Part shown: in pieces, positions 25,251 to 33,607 of the stretch
How the letters are laid out: the number at the start of each line of letters is the position of its first letter
Position numbering within the stretch: the stretch's first letter is position 1
NCBI RefSeq assembly: GCF_900114775.1
Contig: NZ_FOUE01000003.1
Location: 186,001-250,000, forward strand
DNA: 64,000 bases
Reading direction: 5' to 3'
Origin: Marinobacter zhejiangensis
GTDB lineage: Bacteria > Pseudomonadota > Gammaproteobacteria > Pseudomonadales > Oleiphilaceae
The notes under the pieces: generated by a model
Seen by the model: the letters and a program-made list of their open reading frames with translations, nothing else
Databases searched by the model: none
Told to the model about the DNA's origin: nothing
Translations under genes and position numbers: made by a program

Positions 25251-26612
25251 CTAGATTGAAACCGTTTCGAAAAGGTCTGGAACACAGGCGTCCCAGCCGA
25301 ACCGGTCACGTATGCGCTTGCGCATGATGTCGCTGGCCAGGGGTTCTCCGTGGGTGACGAAGACCCGGTCCGGACTCAGGCTACCTTGCCCCAGCCAATC
25401 AAGAATCTCCTCATAATCGCCATGGGCCGACAGCGAGTCGAGATTGAAGATTTCTGCTTTGACCGGCCAATGCTCACCGTGGATCTTGACGGATTCTGCG
25501 CCGTTTACGAGCGCATCGCCACGTGTTCCTGGCGCCTGAAACCCGGCAAATACAACGCTGTTGCGAGGGTTCGGTAGGAGTGCCTTGAGATGGTGCAGAA
25601 CCCGGCCGCCGGAGGCCATGCCACTGGCGGAAATGATAACGCTGGGAAAGCGCTTGCCGTTGAGCTCAATGGACTCTTCGACGGATTTGATGAACTGGGT
25701 GTTGTGGTCGATCAGTGCACAGTCGCTGCTGGATAGCCGGTGTTCCTTATGGTGATTGCAGAAGATCTCCGTCGCTTTAATGGCCATCGGACTGTTCAGG
25801 TAGACCGGCAAGCGGGGAATGCGGTGCTCCTGCATCAGTTTATGAATCAGGTACAGCAGCATCTGGGCCCGCCCTACGGCAAAGGCGGGGATCAGCACAA
25901 TACCACCCCGGGCGGACGTGGTGGTGATGATGTCTGTGAGGATCTGCTCAGGATCGCTGGTGTCGTGCAAACGATCACCGTAGGTTGATTCGCAGATCAG
26001 TACATCGGCTTTGGCCAGCGGTTCCGGTGCCCGCATGATGGGGTCGTTCTGGCGTCCGACATCACCACTGAACACGACGGTGCGGTTGCTGTCGGCGTGA
26101 TGCACATGTACACAGGCAGAGCCGAGGATATGCCCTGCCGGCGTCAGGTTAACGGTAACCCCTTTCACTGGCTCAAAGGCCTCGTGGTAGTGTACCGACT
26201 CGAAATGCTTCAGGGCTGCCCAGGCATCTTTCTCGGTAAACAACGGTTCCGGGTTTTCATGTCGGGAAAAGCGCTTGCGGCGGGCGTACTTGGCGTCTTC
26301 TTCCTGCAGATAGCCGGCATCGGGAAGGAGCACCCGGCACAGGTCGTGGGTTGCCTTGGCGCAGTAGACCTTGCCGCGGAACCCCTGTTTCACCAGCGCC
26401 GGAAGATAGCCGGAGTGGTCAATGTGGGCGTGGGTCAGGATCACCGCGTCCAACGCCGCTGGGTCGACCGGGAAAGGGGCCCAGTTACGTCGGCGCAGGG
26501 TTTTTACACCTTGATAGAGGCCGCAATCCACCAGCAGCTTGTGCTTGCCTTCGGTGAGCAGGTATCGCGAGCCGGTGACTGTGCCAGTACCGCCAAGAAA
26601 CTGAAGTTCCAT
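25251..26612 (-). CDS. Beta-CASP metallo-beta-lactamase-fold ribonuclease-like protein
   Basis: The 453-aa protein has all main motifs of beta-CASP nucleases: HAHIDHSGYLPALV (metal-binding HxHxDH), the GHILGSACV and FSGDVGRQNDP ligands, ICESTYGDR, the beta-CASP insert around residues 190-340 with SASGMASGGRVLHHL, and a C-terminal RNA-specificity segment (LDSLSAHGDYEEIL, FVTHGEPLASD). Relatives act as RNA endonucleases or exonucleases. It probably processes RNA in the cytoplasm; its target is unknown. GAGGAAG precedes the ATG. Confidence 0.88.
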   Translation of the reverse strand: MELQFLGGTGTVTGSRYLLTEGKHKLLVDCGLYQGVKTLRRRNWAPFPVDPAALDAVILTHAHIDHSGYLPALVKQGFRGKVYCAKATHDLCRVLLPDAGYLQEEDAKYARRKRFSRHENPEPLFTEKDAWAALKHFESVHYHEAFEPVKGVTVNLTPAGHILGSACVHVHHADSNRTVVFSGDVGRQNDPIMRAPEPLAKADVLICESTYGDRLHDTSDPEQILTDIITTTSARGGIVLIPAFAVGRAQMLLYLIHKLMQEHRIPRLPVYLNSPMAIKATEIFCNHHKEHRLSSSDCALIDHNTQFIKSVEESIELNGKRFPSVIISASGMASGGRVLHHLKALLPNPRNSVVFAGFQAPGTRGDALVNGAESVKIHGEHWPVKAEIFNLDSLSAHGDYEEILDWLGQGSLSPDRVFVTHGEPLASDIMRKRIRDRFGWDACVPDLFETVSI

Positions 26613-26738
26613 CTGTTTGCTTCCTCGAGCCTGATGATGCCCTGTTACGCAGAATACCCTTACTATGGACCAGAAAAGCTATTTTGGCTTTGATCTATAG
26701 CACTTTGAGTGTGATCTGGCGGCAATCGGCATCGGCGA

Positions 26739-27473
26739 CTACAGTACATTCAGGGTGTCGAGAGCAAACGGCAGCAGCAGGGCAGTAAACACGCCGGTCA
26801 ACCCCATACCAAGGGATGAAAAGGCGCCCGCGGTAGCGCTGATTTCAAAGGCGCGCACGGTACCGATGGCGTGGCCATTAATGCCCAGCGTCAGTCCAAT
26901 CAGTCGGTCGTCGGAGATGTTCAGCCAGCGGGACAGCCAGTCCACAAACAGGGACGCTACTACGCCGGTGACCAGCAGGCTCCCCATGAGTAGTGACACG
27001 GACCCACCAATCTGCTGGTTAATGCCAATGGCAATCGGGGCCGTGACCGATTTGGGGGCGAGAGAGGCAAGCACCTCGGTGGATGCGCCGAGCGCCCAGG
27101 CAATCACCAGTGCGTAGAGCACCGCAACGGTCGCGGCCAGAGGAACGGTGGCGAGAATCGGACGCCACATGGCTCGGATGTGATGGAACTGCTGGTAGAG
27201 CGGGACACCCAGTGCCACGGTCGCTGGCCCCAGAAGGAACGATAGCCAGTTGGCACCGGTACGGTACTCCTCAAAGCTGATGGATAGCAGCGACAGCATG
27301 ATGGCAAGCAGCACCGCAGCGATCAGGACCGGCGGACACCAGACTGGCTGCTTCAGCTTGCGGAAGAGGCTAACACCGACAAAATAGGCAATCAGCGTCA
27401 TCAATACCGAGAGCGCCGGCGTGCTCAGCAGCTGCGGGGCCAGTTGTTGGAAGCGTGCGATCAGGTCAGTCAT
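26739..27473 (-). CDS. lrgB: LrgB/CidB-family membrane protein
   Basis: The 244-aa protein has about seven hydrophobic segments and LrgB signatures (FLLGPATVALGVPLYQ, SLAPKSVTAPIAIGINQQIG, LTLGINGHAIGTVRAFE). LrgAB and CidAB pairs influence murein hydrolase activity, overflow metabolite transport and autolysis. It overlaps the upstream LrgA-like gene by 8 bases and has an excellent AGGAGG Shine-Dalgarno sequence inside that gene. Confidence 0.9.
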   Translation of the reverse strand: MTDLIARFQQLAPQLLSTPALSVLMTLIAYFVGVSLFRKLKQPVWCPPVLIAAVLLAIMLSLLSISFEEYRTGANWLSFLLGPATVALGVPLYQQFHHIRAMWRPILATVPLAATVAVLYALVIAWALGASTEVLASLAPKSVTAPIAIGINQQIGGSVSLLMGSLLVTGVVASLFVDWLSRWLNISDDRLIGLTLGINGHAIGTVRAFEISATAGAFSSLGMGLTGVFTALLLPFALDTLNVL

Positions 27474-27828
27474 GACTTGCCTCCTGATCGGGCCTTACCT
27501 GAACGCGAAGGATCAGCAGGGTGGTGAGTACGCTCAGGAAGGTGCCCGCCAGCAGCGCAAGGGTGATCGCCAACCACTGGCCGTCAAAATGGCCGCCCAG
27601 GAAAAAGACGCCGACCACGCCAGGCATGATCAACAGGATCAGGATGGCTATAAGTTTCTGGCTGGCCAGTGCGAGATCCTCGCTGATGCCTCCGGAAACC
27701 ATCGCCCAGAAGGTCAGCAACAGCATGCCGATAATGCCGCCGCTGATGGGTAGGAGGAATAGCAGGCGCATCGCCTCGCCGAGGATCAGAAACAACAGAA
27801 GCGTTAAAAAGCCTCTCAGCAGGGGCAT
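27466..27828 (-). CDS. lrgA: LrgA/CidA-family membrane protein
   Basis: The 120-aa holin-like protein has four hydrophobic segments, with the typical LPISGGIIGMLLLTFWAMV block (residues about 25-45) and the end region FFLGGHFDGQWLAITLALLAGT. It is the first gene of the lrgA-lrgB pair. AAGG precedes the ATG. The pairing with lrgB and the size are normal for the family. Confidence 0.87.
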   Translation of the reverse strand: MPLLRGFLTLLLFLILGEAMRLLFLLPISGGIIGMLLLTFWAMVSGGISEDLALASQKLIAILILLIMPGVVGVFFLGGHFDGQWLAITLALLAGTFLSVLTTLLILRVQVRPDQEASHD

Positions 27829-28612
27829 GGTGACAGCCTTATCTTTCTGGGTGAGGGAATTCTGTGAACGATTTCACGACATTATGAGGGTAACGGGGTC
27901 ATGAAACCATGAGTAGTAGCATCATCTTGTTGGGGGTTGAGCAGGTGATGGAACTGTAACGGGATAAGGCAGGAGCGTAGCGACGATGCCATGCGTCAAG
28001 CATGCATCTACTTAAGTACTATAGATTTTTTGGCTATTTCTGTTTTTTGGGATCTGAATTCGGATTTTGCAATATTTGTCAAGTTGGTACGATGGTCTTA
28101 AAACTAAGGGCGTACTTTGGCAAATCAAAAGGTTATAGATAAAAGTAACAGTTCATAGTTTTCGTTCTAAAAATTAAAACAATCTCCATACAAATTAATA
28201 CCACCGATTTCTTGTCAGGTTGACGCTTGCCACCTAGCCTTAAGCAATGAATTGTCGGACGTGTCTGTTTTGAAAAGGGCGTCCGGTATGACCGAGTTTC
28301 ATAGGCGGCCTTCGTGCGAAGGGAAGTTTCCAGTATATCGAACGACGACCGACTGGTTGTGTAACTCACTATCTCAAACGGCTCTAGCGGCGTTTGGTAA
28401 GGGAGAAGTGGCATGAAATCAATTGCTGCCCAGCAGTCAGTGGCTAGTCGAAAATCGCCTCCAAAACACCTGACCCCCGACTCGGTACTCAGGTATCTCT
28501 CTGATGTAGCCCACGCTCTTATGTTGACGGCGTAACCCCGGAGTTGCTCTGGACACCCTGTCACCAATGTAGGGTGATAGGCCCTATTTTTCTGTTTGTT
28601 GGGAGTGAGGGT
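27829..28612. other. AT-richer 0.78-kb intergenic region
   Basis: No conserved gene is recognisable in this gap, which is clearly richer in A and T than the flanks, most strongly at 28015-28200. It must hold the lrgA promoter at its left end and the promoter of the GTPase-roadblock operon at its right end. It contains a 40-codon frame with a good ribosome-binding site (28413-28535) and an unsupported 144-codon minus frame. The composition suggests acquired or decayed DNA. Confidence 0.5.
28413..28535 (+). CDS. Possible 40-aa small protein or truncated gene start
   Basis: GGGAGAAG is placed 5 bases before ATG 28413 and the frame ends at TAA 28533-28535. The product begins MKSIAAQQSVASRKSPPKHL and ends DVAHALMLTA; it is basic in the middle and amphipathic at the end. 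I recognise no family. It may be a genuine leader or small protein of the downstream operon (77 bases away), or the N-terminal remnant of a decayed gene. Confidence 0.25.
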   Translation: MKSIAAQQSVASRKSPPKHLTPDSVLRYLSDVAHALMLTA

Positions 28613-29584
28613 TTGAAATACCTTTCCAGTATTGGTCTTTCCGCCAAAGATGAGACCGTGCTCAAGTCATTGATCGACCTGCTTGGAGCGCGAACATCAG
28701 AAGAGTGGATATACAGGGACGATGTGATGGTCGACGCCCTGTTGCTGGACTTTGATAATTCGGAGGCCGTGGCTGCCTGGAATACCAAGCCAGAGTCAGT
28801 GCGACGGAATACGATTGCATACTCCAGTGAGATTCCCGGCATCTCCTTTGCCCGAAGGCTTGCCAAACCGTTGCGTGCGGCAGACCTGATTGCCGTTCTG
28901 AAAGATATCGAAGAGAACCCGGGTAAAGCCGACAAGGCTCCAGCTTCATCGACGCCGCCCCCTTCGACACAGGCACCTTCAGAAATCAGTACGCTTGCGG
29001 AATGCGTAGCCCGCCACTCTGAGGGGCTGCTGCGCCTGACGTTTGGCGACCGTGAAGTGGTGTTGGACCGGCAGCGCAGATGCTTCAGTACCTCCGAATC
29101 CGGAGAGTCACTTGCCGCGTTGCTGGCGCACCCGTTCCAGGAGTTTCAGGTTACCCGTGGGGCTGATGTGAACCTTCCCCCCGATGGCTCAATCAAGTGG
29201 TTAGACCAGAAAGCTCTGTTGTGGCTGGTTGGTCAAAGCGGCTCCCATGGCCGGTTGATTGATGGCCTGGAGCAAGGCGGCCTGTTCCGGATTACCCGCT
29301 GGCCTGGGTTTGGGCTGGTGAGACCTTCCCAGACAGTACTCACCCTGTGTTCCATGCTGACCCGAAAGAATGCCATGAGCATTGAAGAGATCCGGTCTGT
29401 CTCAGGTGTTCCGGAGTTCGACATTATCGCCTTTATCAACGCCGCTTCTCTGACCGGAATACTGGTTGCGCAGAGTGGGGATGCGGCCAAACCCGATAAA
29501 CCAGCTGCTAAACCGGAACTCCCTACAGAACGAAAGGGGTTGTTTGCAAAAATTCGTTCCCGGTTGGCCAATACACGAGCATAA
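28613..29584 (+). CDS. Receiver-like protein with C-terminal unknown domain, GTPase-roadblock operon
   Basis: The 323-aa protein is unnamed. Residues 1-100 resemble a degenerate response-regulator receiver fold: VDALLLDFDNSEAV takes the place of the phospho-acceptor strand, and RRLAKPLRAADLIAVLKDIE matches the KP-turn and last helix. A Pro/Ser linker (residues 107-125) leads to a domain (about 125-290) with LLWLVGQSGSHGRLIDGL, WPGFGLVRPSQ and a possible winged-helix end (MSIEEIRSVSGVPEFDIIAF), then a basic tail. I start at TTG 28613 with GGGAG 7 bases upstream; no in-frame ATG after 28544 gives a better start. It is 14 bases ahead of the GTPase gene, so it probably works with it. Confidence 0.7.
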   Translation: MKYLSSIGLSAKDETVLKSLIDLLGARTSEEWIYRDDVMVDALLLDFDNSEAVAAWNTKPESVRRNTIAYSSEIPGISFARRLAKPLRAADLIAVLKDIEENPGKADKAPASSTPPPSTQAPSEISTLAECVARHSEGLLRLTFGDREVVLDRQRRCFSTSESGESLAALLAHPFQEFQVTRGADVNLPPDGSIKWLDQKALLWLVGQSGSHGRLIDGLEQGGLFRITRWPGFGLVRPSQTVLTLCSMLTRKNAMSIEEIRSVSGVPEFDIIAFINAASLTGILVAQSGDAAKPDKPAAKPELPTERKGLFAKIRSRLANTRA

Positions 29585-29598
29585 GGGTTTAGCTGTCG

Positions 29599-30126
29599 AT
29601 GTCTGAAATCAAAGTAATCATTACTGGTACGCCCGGAGCAGGAAAAACGACTGCGATTGCCGCGATCAGTGAAGTGCCGCCGGTCCGTACCGATACGGCC
29701 ACCACAGATGAGCTTGCGGACGTAAAAAGTGAAACCACGGTTGCTATGGACTTCGGCGAGCTCACCCTGGAAGACGGCCAGAAGGTATTCCTCTATGGAA
29801 CACCGGGGCAACAGCGTTTCGAGTTCATGTGGAAGATTCTGGTCCAGGGCGGCCTGGGGCTGATTGTGCTGGTGGATTGCACCCGCGCCGACCCGATTGC
29901 CGACATGGGGATGTACTTGGATAACTTCGCCGATTTTGTTGCTGAAACCGGGGCGGTGATTGGTTTGGTCAAGAGAGATGTGAACGACACGCCAGCCGTA
30001 GACGATTTCTATCAGGCGCTGAGCCAGCGAGGGCTTATGTTCCCGGTACTTGAAGTGGATGTGCGTGAGCAGGGAGATGTTTCGCTGATGATTGAAGCTC
30101 TGGTTTCCCTGCTTGAATTTGCGTAA
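29599..30126 (+). CDS. MglA/Ras-like small GTPase
   Basis: The 175-aa protein is a small P-loop GTPase of the MglA/ATP-GTP-binding group. G1 is GTPGAGKT (residues 10-17). The switch-II region is LYGTPGQQRFEFMW (65-78), where the usual D-x-x-G is replaced as in MglA proteins and Gln71 or Gln72 may be catalytic. The G4 position reads VKRD (124-127) in place of N/TKxD, so guanine specificity is not certain. Two roadblock/LC7 proteins follow, the class that includes the MglA activator MglB. It probably acts as a cytoplasmic polarity or signalling switch. Confidence 0.87.
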   Translation: MSEIKVIITGTPGAGKTTAIAAISEVPPVRTDTATTDELADVKSETTVAMDFGELTLEDGQKVFLYGTPGQQRFEFMWKILVQGGLGLIVLVDCTRADPIADMGMYLDNFADFVAETGAVIGLVKRDVNDTPAVDDFYQALSQRGLMFPVLEVDVREQGDVSLMIEALVSLLEFA

Positions 30127-30151
30127 CTGATTATCAGGATTAGCCAACACT

Positions 30152-30541
30152 ATGAGTCAGGTAAGAATCAGCGAAAGTGGTGCCCAATTTTGCCAGAGCG
30201 TGTTCGACGACATGATGAGTCAGTGCGATGCGGTCTATGGCGTATTGATTTCAACCGTGGATGGCCATGACGTGGTCAGGAGCTTCAAGCAGGACATGCC
30301 AGCGCCCAAGCTTGCAGCCATGATGAGTTCCGTTCTGGCCCTTGGGGAAACCATCGCGGTGGAAGCAGACCAGCAACAGTGTCGTTATGTGATCGTTGAG
30401 AACAGCAACGGCTACATTCTAACGCTGCGTCTGAAAGAAAAGCTGGTGTTAAGTGTGATTGCCCGAGCAAATGCCAATCTCGGCATGCTGCATAGTATTA
30501 GTCGTAGTGCTGTGGAAAAGCTCGACGAAAAACTCCGGTAA
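30152..30541 (+). CDS. Roadblock/LC7-domain protein 1
   Basis: The 129-aa protein shows the roadblock pattern: an N-terminal helix (AQFCQSVFDDMMSQC), the strand-turn-strand VYGVLISTVDGHDVV, a long helix (KLAAMMSSVLALGETIAVEA) and strands ending in LVLSVIARANANLGMLHSIS. Such domains dimerise and regulate small GTPases. It follows the GTPase by 25 bases with AGGA before the ATG. It differs clearly from the next roadblock protein, so the two may form a heterodimer. Confidence 0.82.
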   Translation: MSQVRISESGAQFCQSVFDDMMSQCDAVYGVLISTVDGHDVVRSFKQDMPAPKLAAMMSSVLALGETIAVEADQQQCRYVIVENSNGYILTLRLKEKLVLSVIARANANLGMLHSISRSAVEKLDEKLR

Positions 30542-30592
30542 CGGCGAGCTAAACCCTGAAACCCCACCCAGAGATAGAGAGACCATAAAGCA

Positions 30593-31000
30593 ATGGCATC
30601 ATTAAACGAGATTTGTCAAGGTATTGTATCGGAAGTAAACGATGGCCTGGGCGCTGCTGTAGTAGACCTGGAGTCTGGTTTGCTGCTTTCCGTAGCACAC
30701 AACGTTCCCTACTTCACCCAGAGTTACCTGGACGCGGTCGCGGCTGCGGCTGTTGACATGTTCCGTGGTAAAACCGTAGGTACGGTTGAGAAGCTGATTG
30801 CGTCTCAGCGCGGTGCCGAAGTGAAGCAGCTGGTTCAGGAAGTGCAGATGACCACTGAAAAAACCTTCCACTTCATGTCCATCGTTCCAGGCAAGCCCAA
30901 CGCACTGATGGTGCTGATTACTGGCAAGAAGGCGAACCTTGGCATGGGATGGGCTGCCCTCCGTGGCGCGCTGCCTAAAGTGGCTCCGCTTTGCCCCTGA
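30593..31000 (+). CDS. Roadblock/LC7-domain protein 2
   Basis: This 135-aa protein has a second roadblock fold: LNEICQGIVSEVNDGLGAAV, DLESGLLLSVAHNVPYFTQS, a helix region (YLDAVAAAAVDMFRGKTVG) and closing strands FHFMSIVPGKPNALMVLITG with KKANLGMGWAALRGAL. It is the last gene of the operon, before an intrinsic terminator. Its codon choice is strongly biased (for example CTGGAC, GGTAAA), which hints at high expression. Confidence 0.8.
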   Translation: MASLNEICQGIVSEVNDGLGAAVVDLESGLLLSVAHNVPYFTQSYLDAVAAAAVDMFRGKTVGTVEKLIASQRGAEVKQLVQEVQMTTEKTFHFMSIVPGKPNALMVLITGKKANLGMGWAALRGALPKVAPLCP

Positions 31001-31012
31001 TCTAGTCCGATT

Positions 31013-31048
31013 CAAGGGTGGAGGAATTGTTCCCACCCTTGTTTCTCT
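31013..31048 (+). terminator. Intrinsic terminator of the GTPase-roadblock operon
   Basis: A 9-bp stem (31013-31021 with 31033-31041) with an 11-base loop is followed by TTTCTCTT. It lies 12 bases after the last roadblock stop codon and separates the operon from the convergent metallophosphoesterase gene. Confidence 0.8.
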
Positions 31049-31090
31049 TGCTCCTTTCCGCAAGTCCTGCCGCAACACCTTCTTTACCTG

Positions 31091-32695
31091 TTATTTACCC
31101 TGCAATAACCTTGAAGCCAGCTGAGGCGGGAATTGATACCGGTTCAGGTCGTCGATCGTGGACTGAATATCGTAATCAATATTGTAGAAGCTGAAGGTTT
31201 GGTTCTCGGGGTCAAACAGCGCAAACTCTGCGCCGGTTTTTCCGCCCCTGGGCTGCCCGACTGAGCCCGGGCAAATGAGTGCATGAGAGATACCATCAAG
31301 GCTGAATTCGTGCCCGGTGCTGTGCCCATCTGATTTGCCCTTGCGGTAGTAAACCCCGGTAAGATGAGTATGTCCGTGCATGCAATAGCGGATACCGCGT
31401 TGGCTCAGGTTATCGAGGTTGTCCTCGTAGGTCATGCGATAGACATAACCGTTAAAGAACGACTTATCCTGAGGCGCGCCATGAATGGCCAGCCAGTCAT
31501 CCCCTCGGGCTGATAGTGGCAATTCCGATAGCCAGGCCTTCTGCAGGTCCGAGAGCCTGGGAATGGTCCAGTCGATGGCCCATCGGGACATGGCAGAAAA
31601 GCCCTCGCGGGCACCGCCCGTGGCTGCAGCGTGGTCGTGATTGCCCTTGATCACCTGCAAGGGGGAGCTGCGCAAAAGGTCGATGCATTCCCCCGGGTGG
31701 GGACCATAGCCAACAATATCTCCAAGTACGATGCCATAGCTCACCGAATGATGCTTCAGTGCTTCCATAACCGCTTCCAGAGCAGGCAGGTTGGCATGTA
31801 TGTCAGCCAGGATAGCTATCTTGCCATGGCCCGGGTTGAACAGTTGGCCGATGGGGAGGTCATTGAGGGCCCCGGGTCTGACACTGCCGAATTCGGTTGA
31901 CCGGTCGCTTGAGCCCAGTCCAAGGCTGATCGCAGCGATGCGTTCTTTCTGGTTGTCATTGGCGATGTAGAGATCCCGCAGGTGTTCCTGAATCACTGTG
32001 GCCCAGTGGCGGTCTTTGAAACTGGCCAGGGCTGCGGCCCGTATGGCTTCTCCCATCGACTGGAATACCCCAATATCCAGGCTTTCATACTGCCGAACCC
32101 ACACGCCCAGCGAGCTGGACAGCGCGGAAAAATCGTCCCAGTTGTAGGCGTCGTCATCCAGGTAATAGAGGCTGTTATCGGTGTCCAGCCCAAAATTGGA
32201 AAGGCCGGCATCCAGCATTTTCTCGAAACGTTCGGCGACTGCCATGTAAAGACGGAAGTAGTCATTGAAAATACTGGGTAACTGGGAGGGGTCACCATGA
32301 ATCATGTGTTGGTGAAGGGGGGTGAGCAAGGGAGTGGCGTTGCCAATCCAGATATGCTCCTGATAGTGAACCAGTATCCAGGTCTTGCTGGGGTGATGGA
32401 CCCCGTAGTTTCGCTCGCTTTCCAGCGCCCGGCGGGCCCACTCTTCGGAGTTCTTCTGGTTCAGGTGCAGGTTGGAATGGATCTTCAGCACCAGGTTATC
32501 GGACAGGAAAATGCTGGTGCCGGGGCGGCCGGTAAACGACTCTCCATGAACCAGGTCCTTCTTTTCACCGGTGAGGGCCTCATAGACCCGGCTGAGGGGA
32601 ATGGATTGCTCCGGGTCCAGGGTGCCAATGCTTTGCAAGTTGTCGAGGCTGAGCTTGTGAGCGATGTGCTCAAGTTGCAAAGTACGGTCTGGCAT
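31091..32695 (-). CDS. Kinase-like domain fused to a metallophosphoesterase
   Basis: The 534-aa protein has two parts. Residues about 40-240 resemble a protein-kinase or aminoglycoside-phosphotransferase fold: LSDNLVLKIHSN (Lys71 in the VAIK-like place), ALESERNYG (Glu94, helix C) and LSNFGLDTDNSLYYLDDD (165-182), which lacks a clear HxD and suggests a pseudokinase. Residues about 290-500 are a YfcE/PPP-like metallophosphoesterase with all metal motifs: ADIHAN (D298, H300), GDIVGYGP (D326), GNHD (N352, H353), IHGAP (H405) and MHGHTH (H442, H444). A diadenosine-tetraphosphatase, phosphodiesterase or protein phosphatase activity is possible. AAGGTG precedes the ATG. Confidence 0.82.
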   Translation of the reverse strand: MPDRTLQLEHIAHKLSLDNLQSIGTLDPEQSIPLSRVYEALTGEKKDLVHGESFTGRPGTSIFLSDNLVLKIHSNLHLNQKNSEEWARRALESERNYGVHHPSKTWILVHYQEHIWIGNATPLLTPLHQHMIHGDPSQLPSIFNDYFRLYMAVAERFEKMLDAGLSNFGLDTDNSLYYLDDDAYNWDDFSALSSSLGVWVRQYESLDIGVFQSMGEAIRAAALASFKDRHWATVIQEHLRDLYIANDNQKERIAAISLGLGSSDRSTEFGSVRPGALNDLPIGQLFNPGHGKIAILADIHANLPALEAVMEALKHHSVSYGIVLGDIVGYGPHPGECIDLLRSSPLQVIKGNHDHAAATGGAREGFSAMSRWAIDWTIPRLSDLQKAWLSELPLSARGDDWLAIHGAPQDKSFFNGYVYRMTYEDNLDNLSQRGIRYCMHGHTHLTGVYYRKGKSDGHSTGHEFSLDGISHALICPGSVGQPRGGKTGAEFALFDPENQTFSFYNIDYDIQSTIDDLNRYQFPPQLASRLLQGK

Positions 32696-32767
32696 AGGTG
32701 GACACCTTAAAGTGGGTTGCTCTGGGTTCCCATTGAACCAAAGTGTGGGCGAAGGTTTTAGCGTCTT

Positions 32768-33607
32768 TTAGCAGGATAGCAAAGGGGGCGTTTGTGTAGT
32801 AACGGGCTGTTGCATAAGCAGTTCGAGTTCTGGCCAGCCAAATGTGGGCCCACTTTGGCAGACATACCTGTGGCTGAGGTAGCAGTGACCACAGGTGCCT
32901 GTGGCGCAGTGCATTCTACGCTCCAGGGATAGCCAGATTGAGGATGGCGGGATGCCCCGTTCGATCAGGCGCTGGCTCAGGGCGGTCATCATGGCTTCTG
33001 GACCACACATGAATGTGGCTCCGGGCTCGTGTCCCCAGTGCGCCAGAACATCCGGCAGCGCGTCCAGTGGTGTCCGTCGTGCCGTCTGCCCCGGGCTTTG
33101 TTCGATCACCTCAAACAGCGCAAGTTTGTGCTGCCAACGGTCGCGTTCGCGCCCCAGCACCCGTGCTTCGGGGCTGCGGGCTCCGTAGATCAGGGCAACG
33201 GGACCAAGGTTCATTTCGAGCAAACGCTCGGCCTGGCTGACCAGAGGTGCCAGACCACAGCCGCCCGCGATAAGCAGAACCGGGGTTTGGTCTGATCCAG
33301 GTCTGGGCCAACCCCGTCCGAATGGCCCCCTGGCGCCTAAGATCGCTCCGGGCTCGAGCCGGAACAGGGCACTGGTGACTGAACCCATTCGCCGAACCAG
33401 CGCCCACCAGTGTTGGTTCTGGTCAGGAAGCTGGGTGAACGTGAGGGGGATTTCTCCAGCACCGGGGACAGACAACATGAAGAACTGGCCTGGCTCCGGG
33501 GGCGGCCACTGTTGCTGGTCCAGCAGACGGAACTGGAAGTGACGGGCCGCTTCGCCGTCATCGTAGTAGTCCACCAATTCGGCGACCATTGGGGTGAGGC
33601 TAGTCAT
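32768..33607 (-). CDS. FAD/NAD(P)-binding electron-transfer subunit with 2Fe-2S site
   Basis: The 279-aa flavoprotein belongs to the ferredoxin-reductase-like family of sulfhydrogenase gamma and dihydroorotate-dehydrogenase electron-transfer subunits. An FAD-binding barrel (PGQFFMLSVPGAGEIPLTF) is followed by the NAD(P) motif LLIAGGCGLAPLVSQAERL (about residues 112-130) and a C-terminal 2Fe-2S site MHCATGTCGHCYLSHRYVC (C-x4-C-x2-C-x8-C). It is the last of three genes and overlaps the Fe-S subunit by 8 bases. It probably passes electrons between formate and NAD(P). Confidence 0.85.
   Translation of the reverse strand: MTSLTPMVAELVDYYDDGEAARHFQFRLLDQQQWPPPEPGQFFMLSVPGAGEIPLTFTQLPDQNQHWWALVRRMGSVTSALFRLEPGAILGARGPFGRGWPRPGSDQTPVLLIAGGCGLAPLVSQAERLLEMNLGPVALIYGARSPEARVLGRERDRWQHKLALFEVIEQSPGQTARRTPLDALPDVLAHWGHEPGATFMCGPEAMMTALSQRLIERGIPPSSIWLSLERRMHCATGTCGHCYLSHRYVCQSGPTFGWPELELLMQQPVTTQTPPLLSC

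Noticed and set aside
28133..28567. 144-codon minus-strand frame in the AT-rich gap
   Set aside because: It would start at TTG with no Shine-Dalgarno sequence, and the translation shows no domain and irregular composition.
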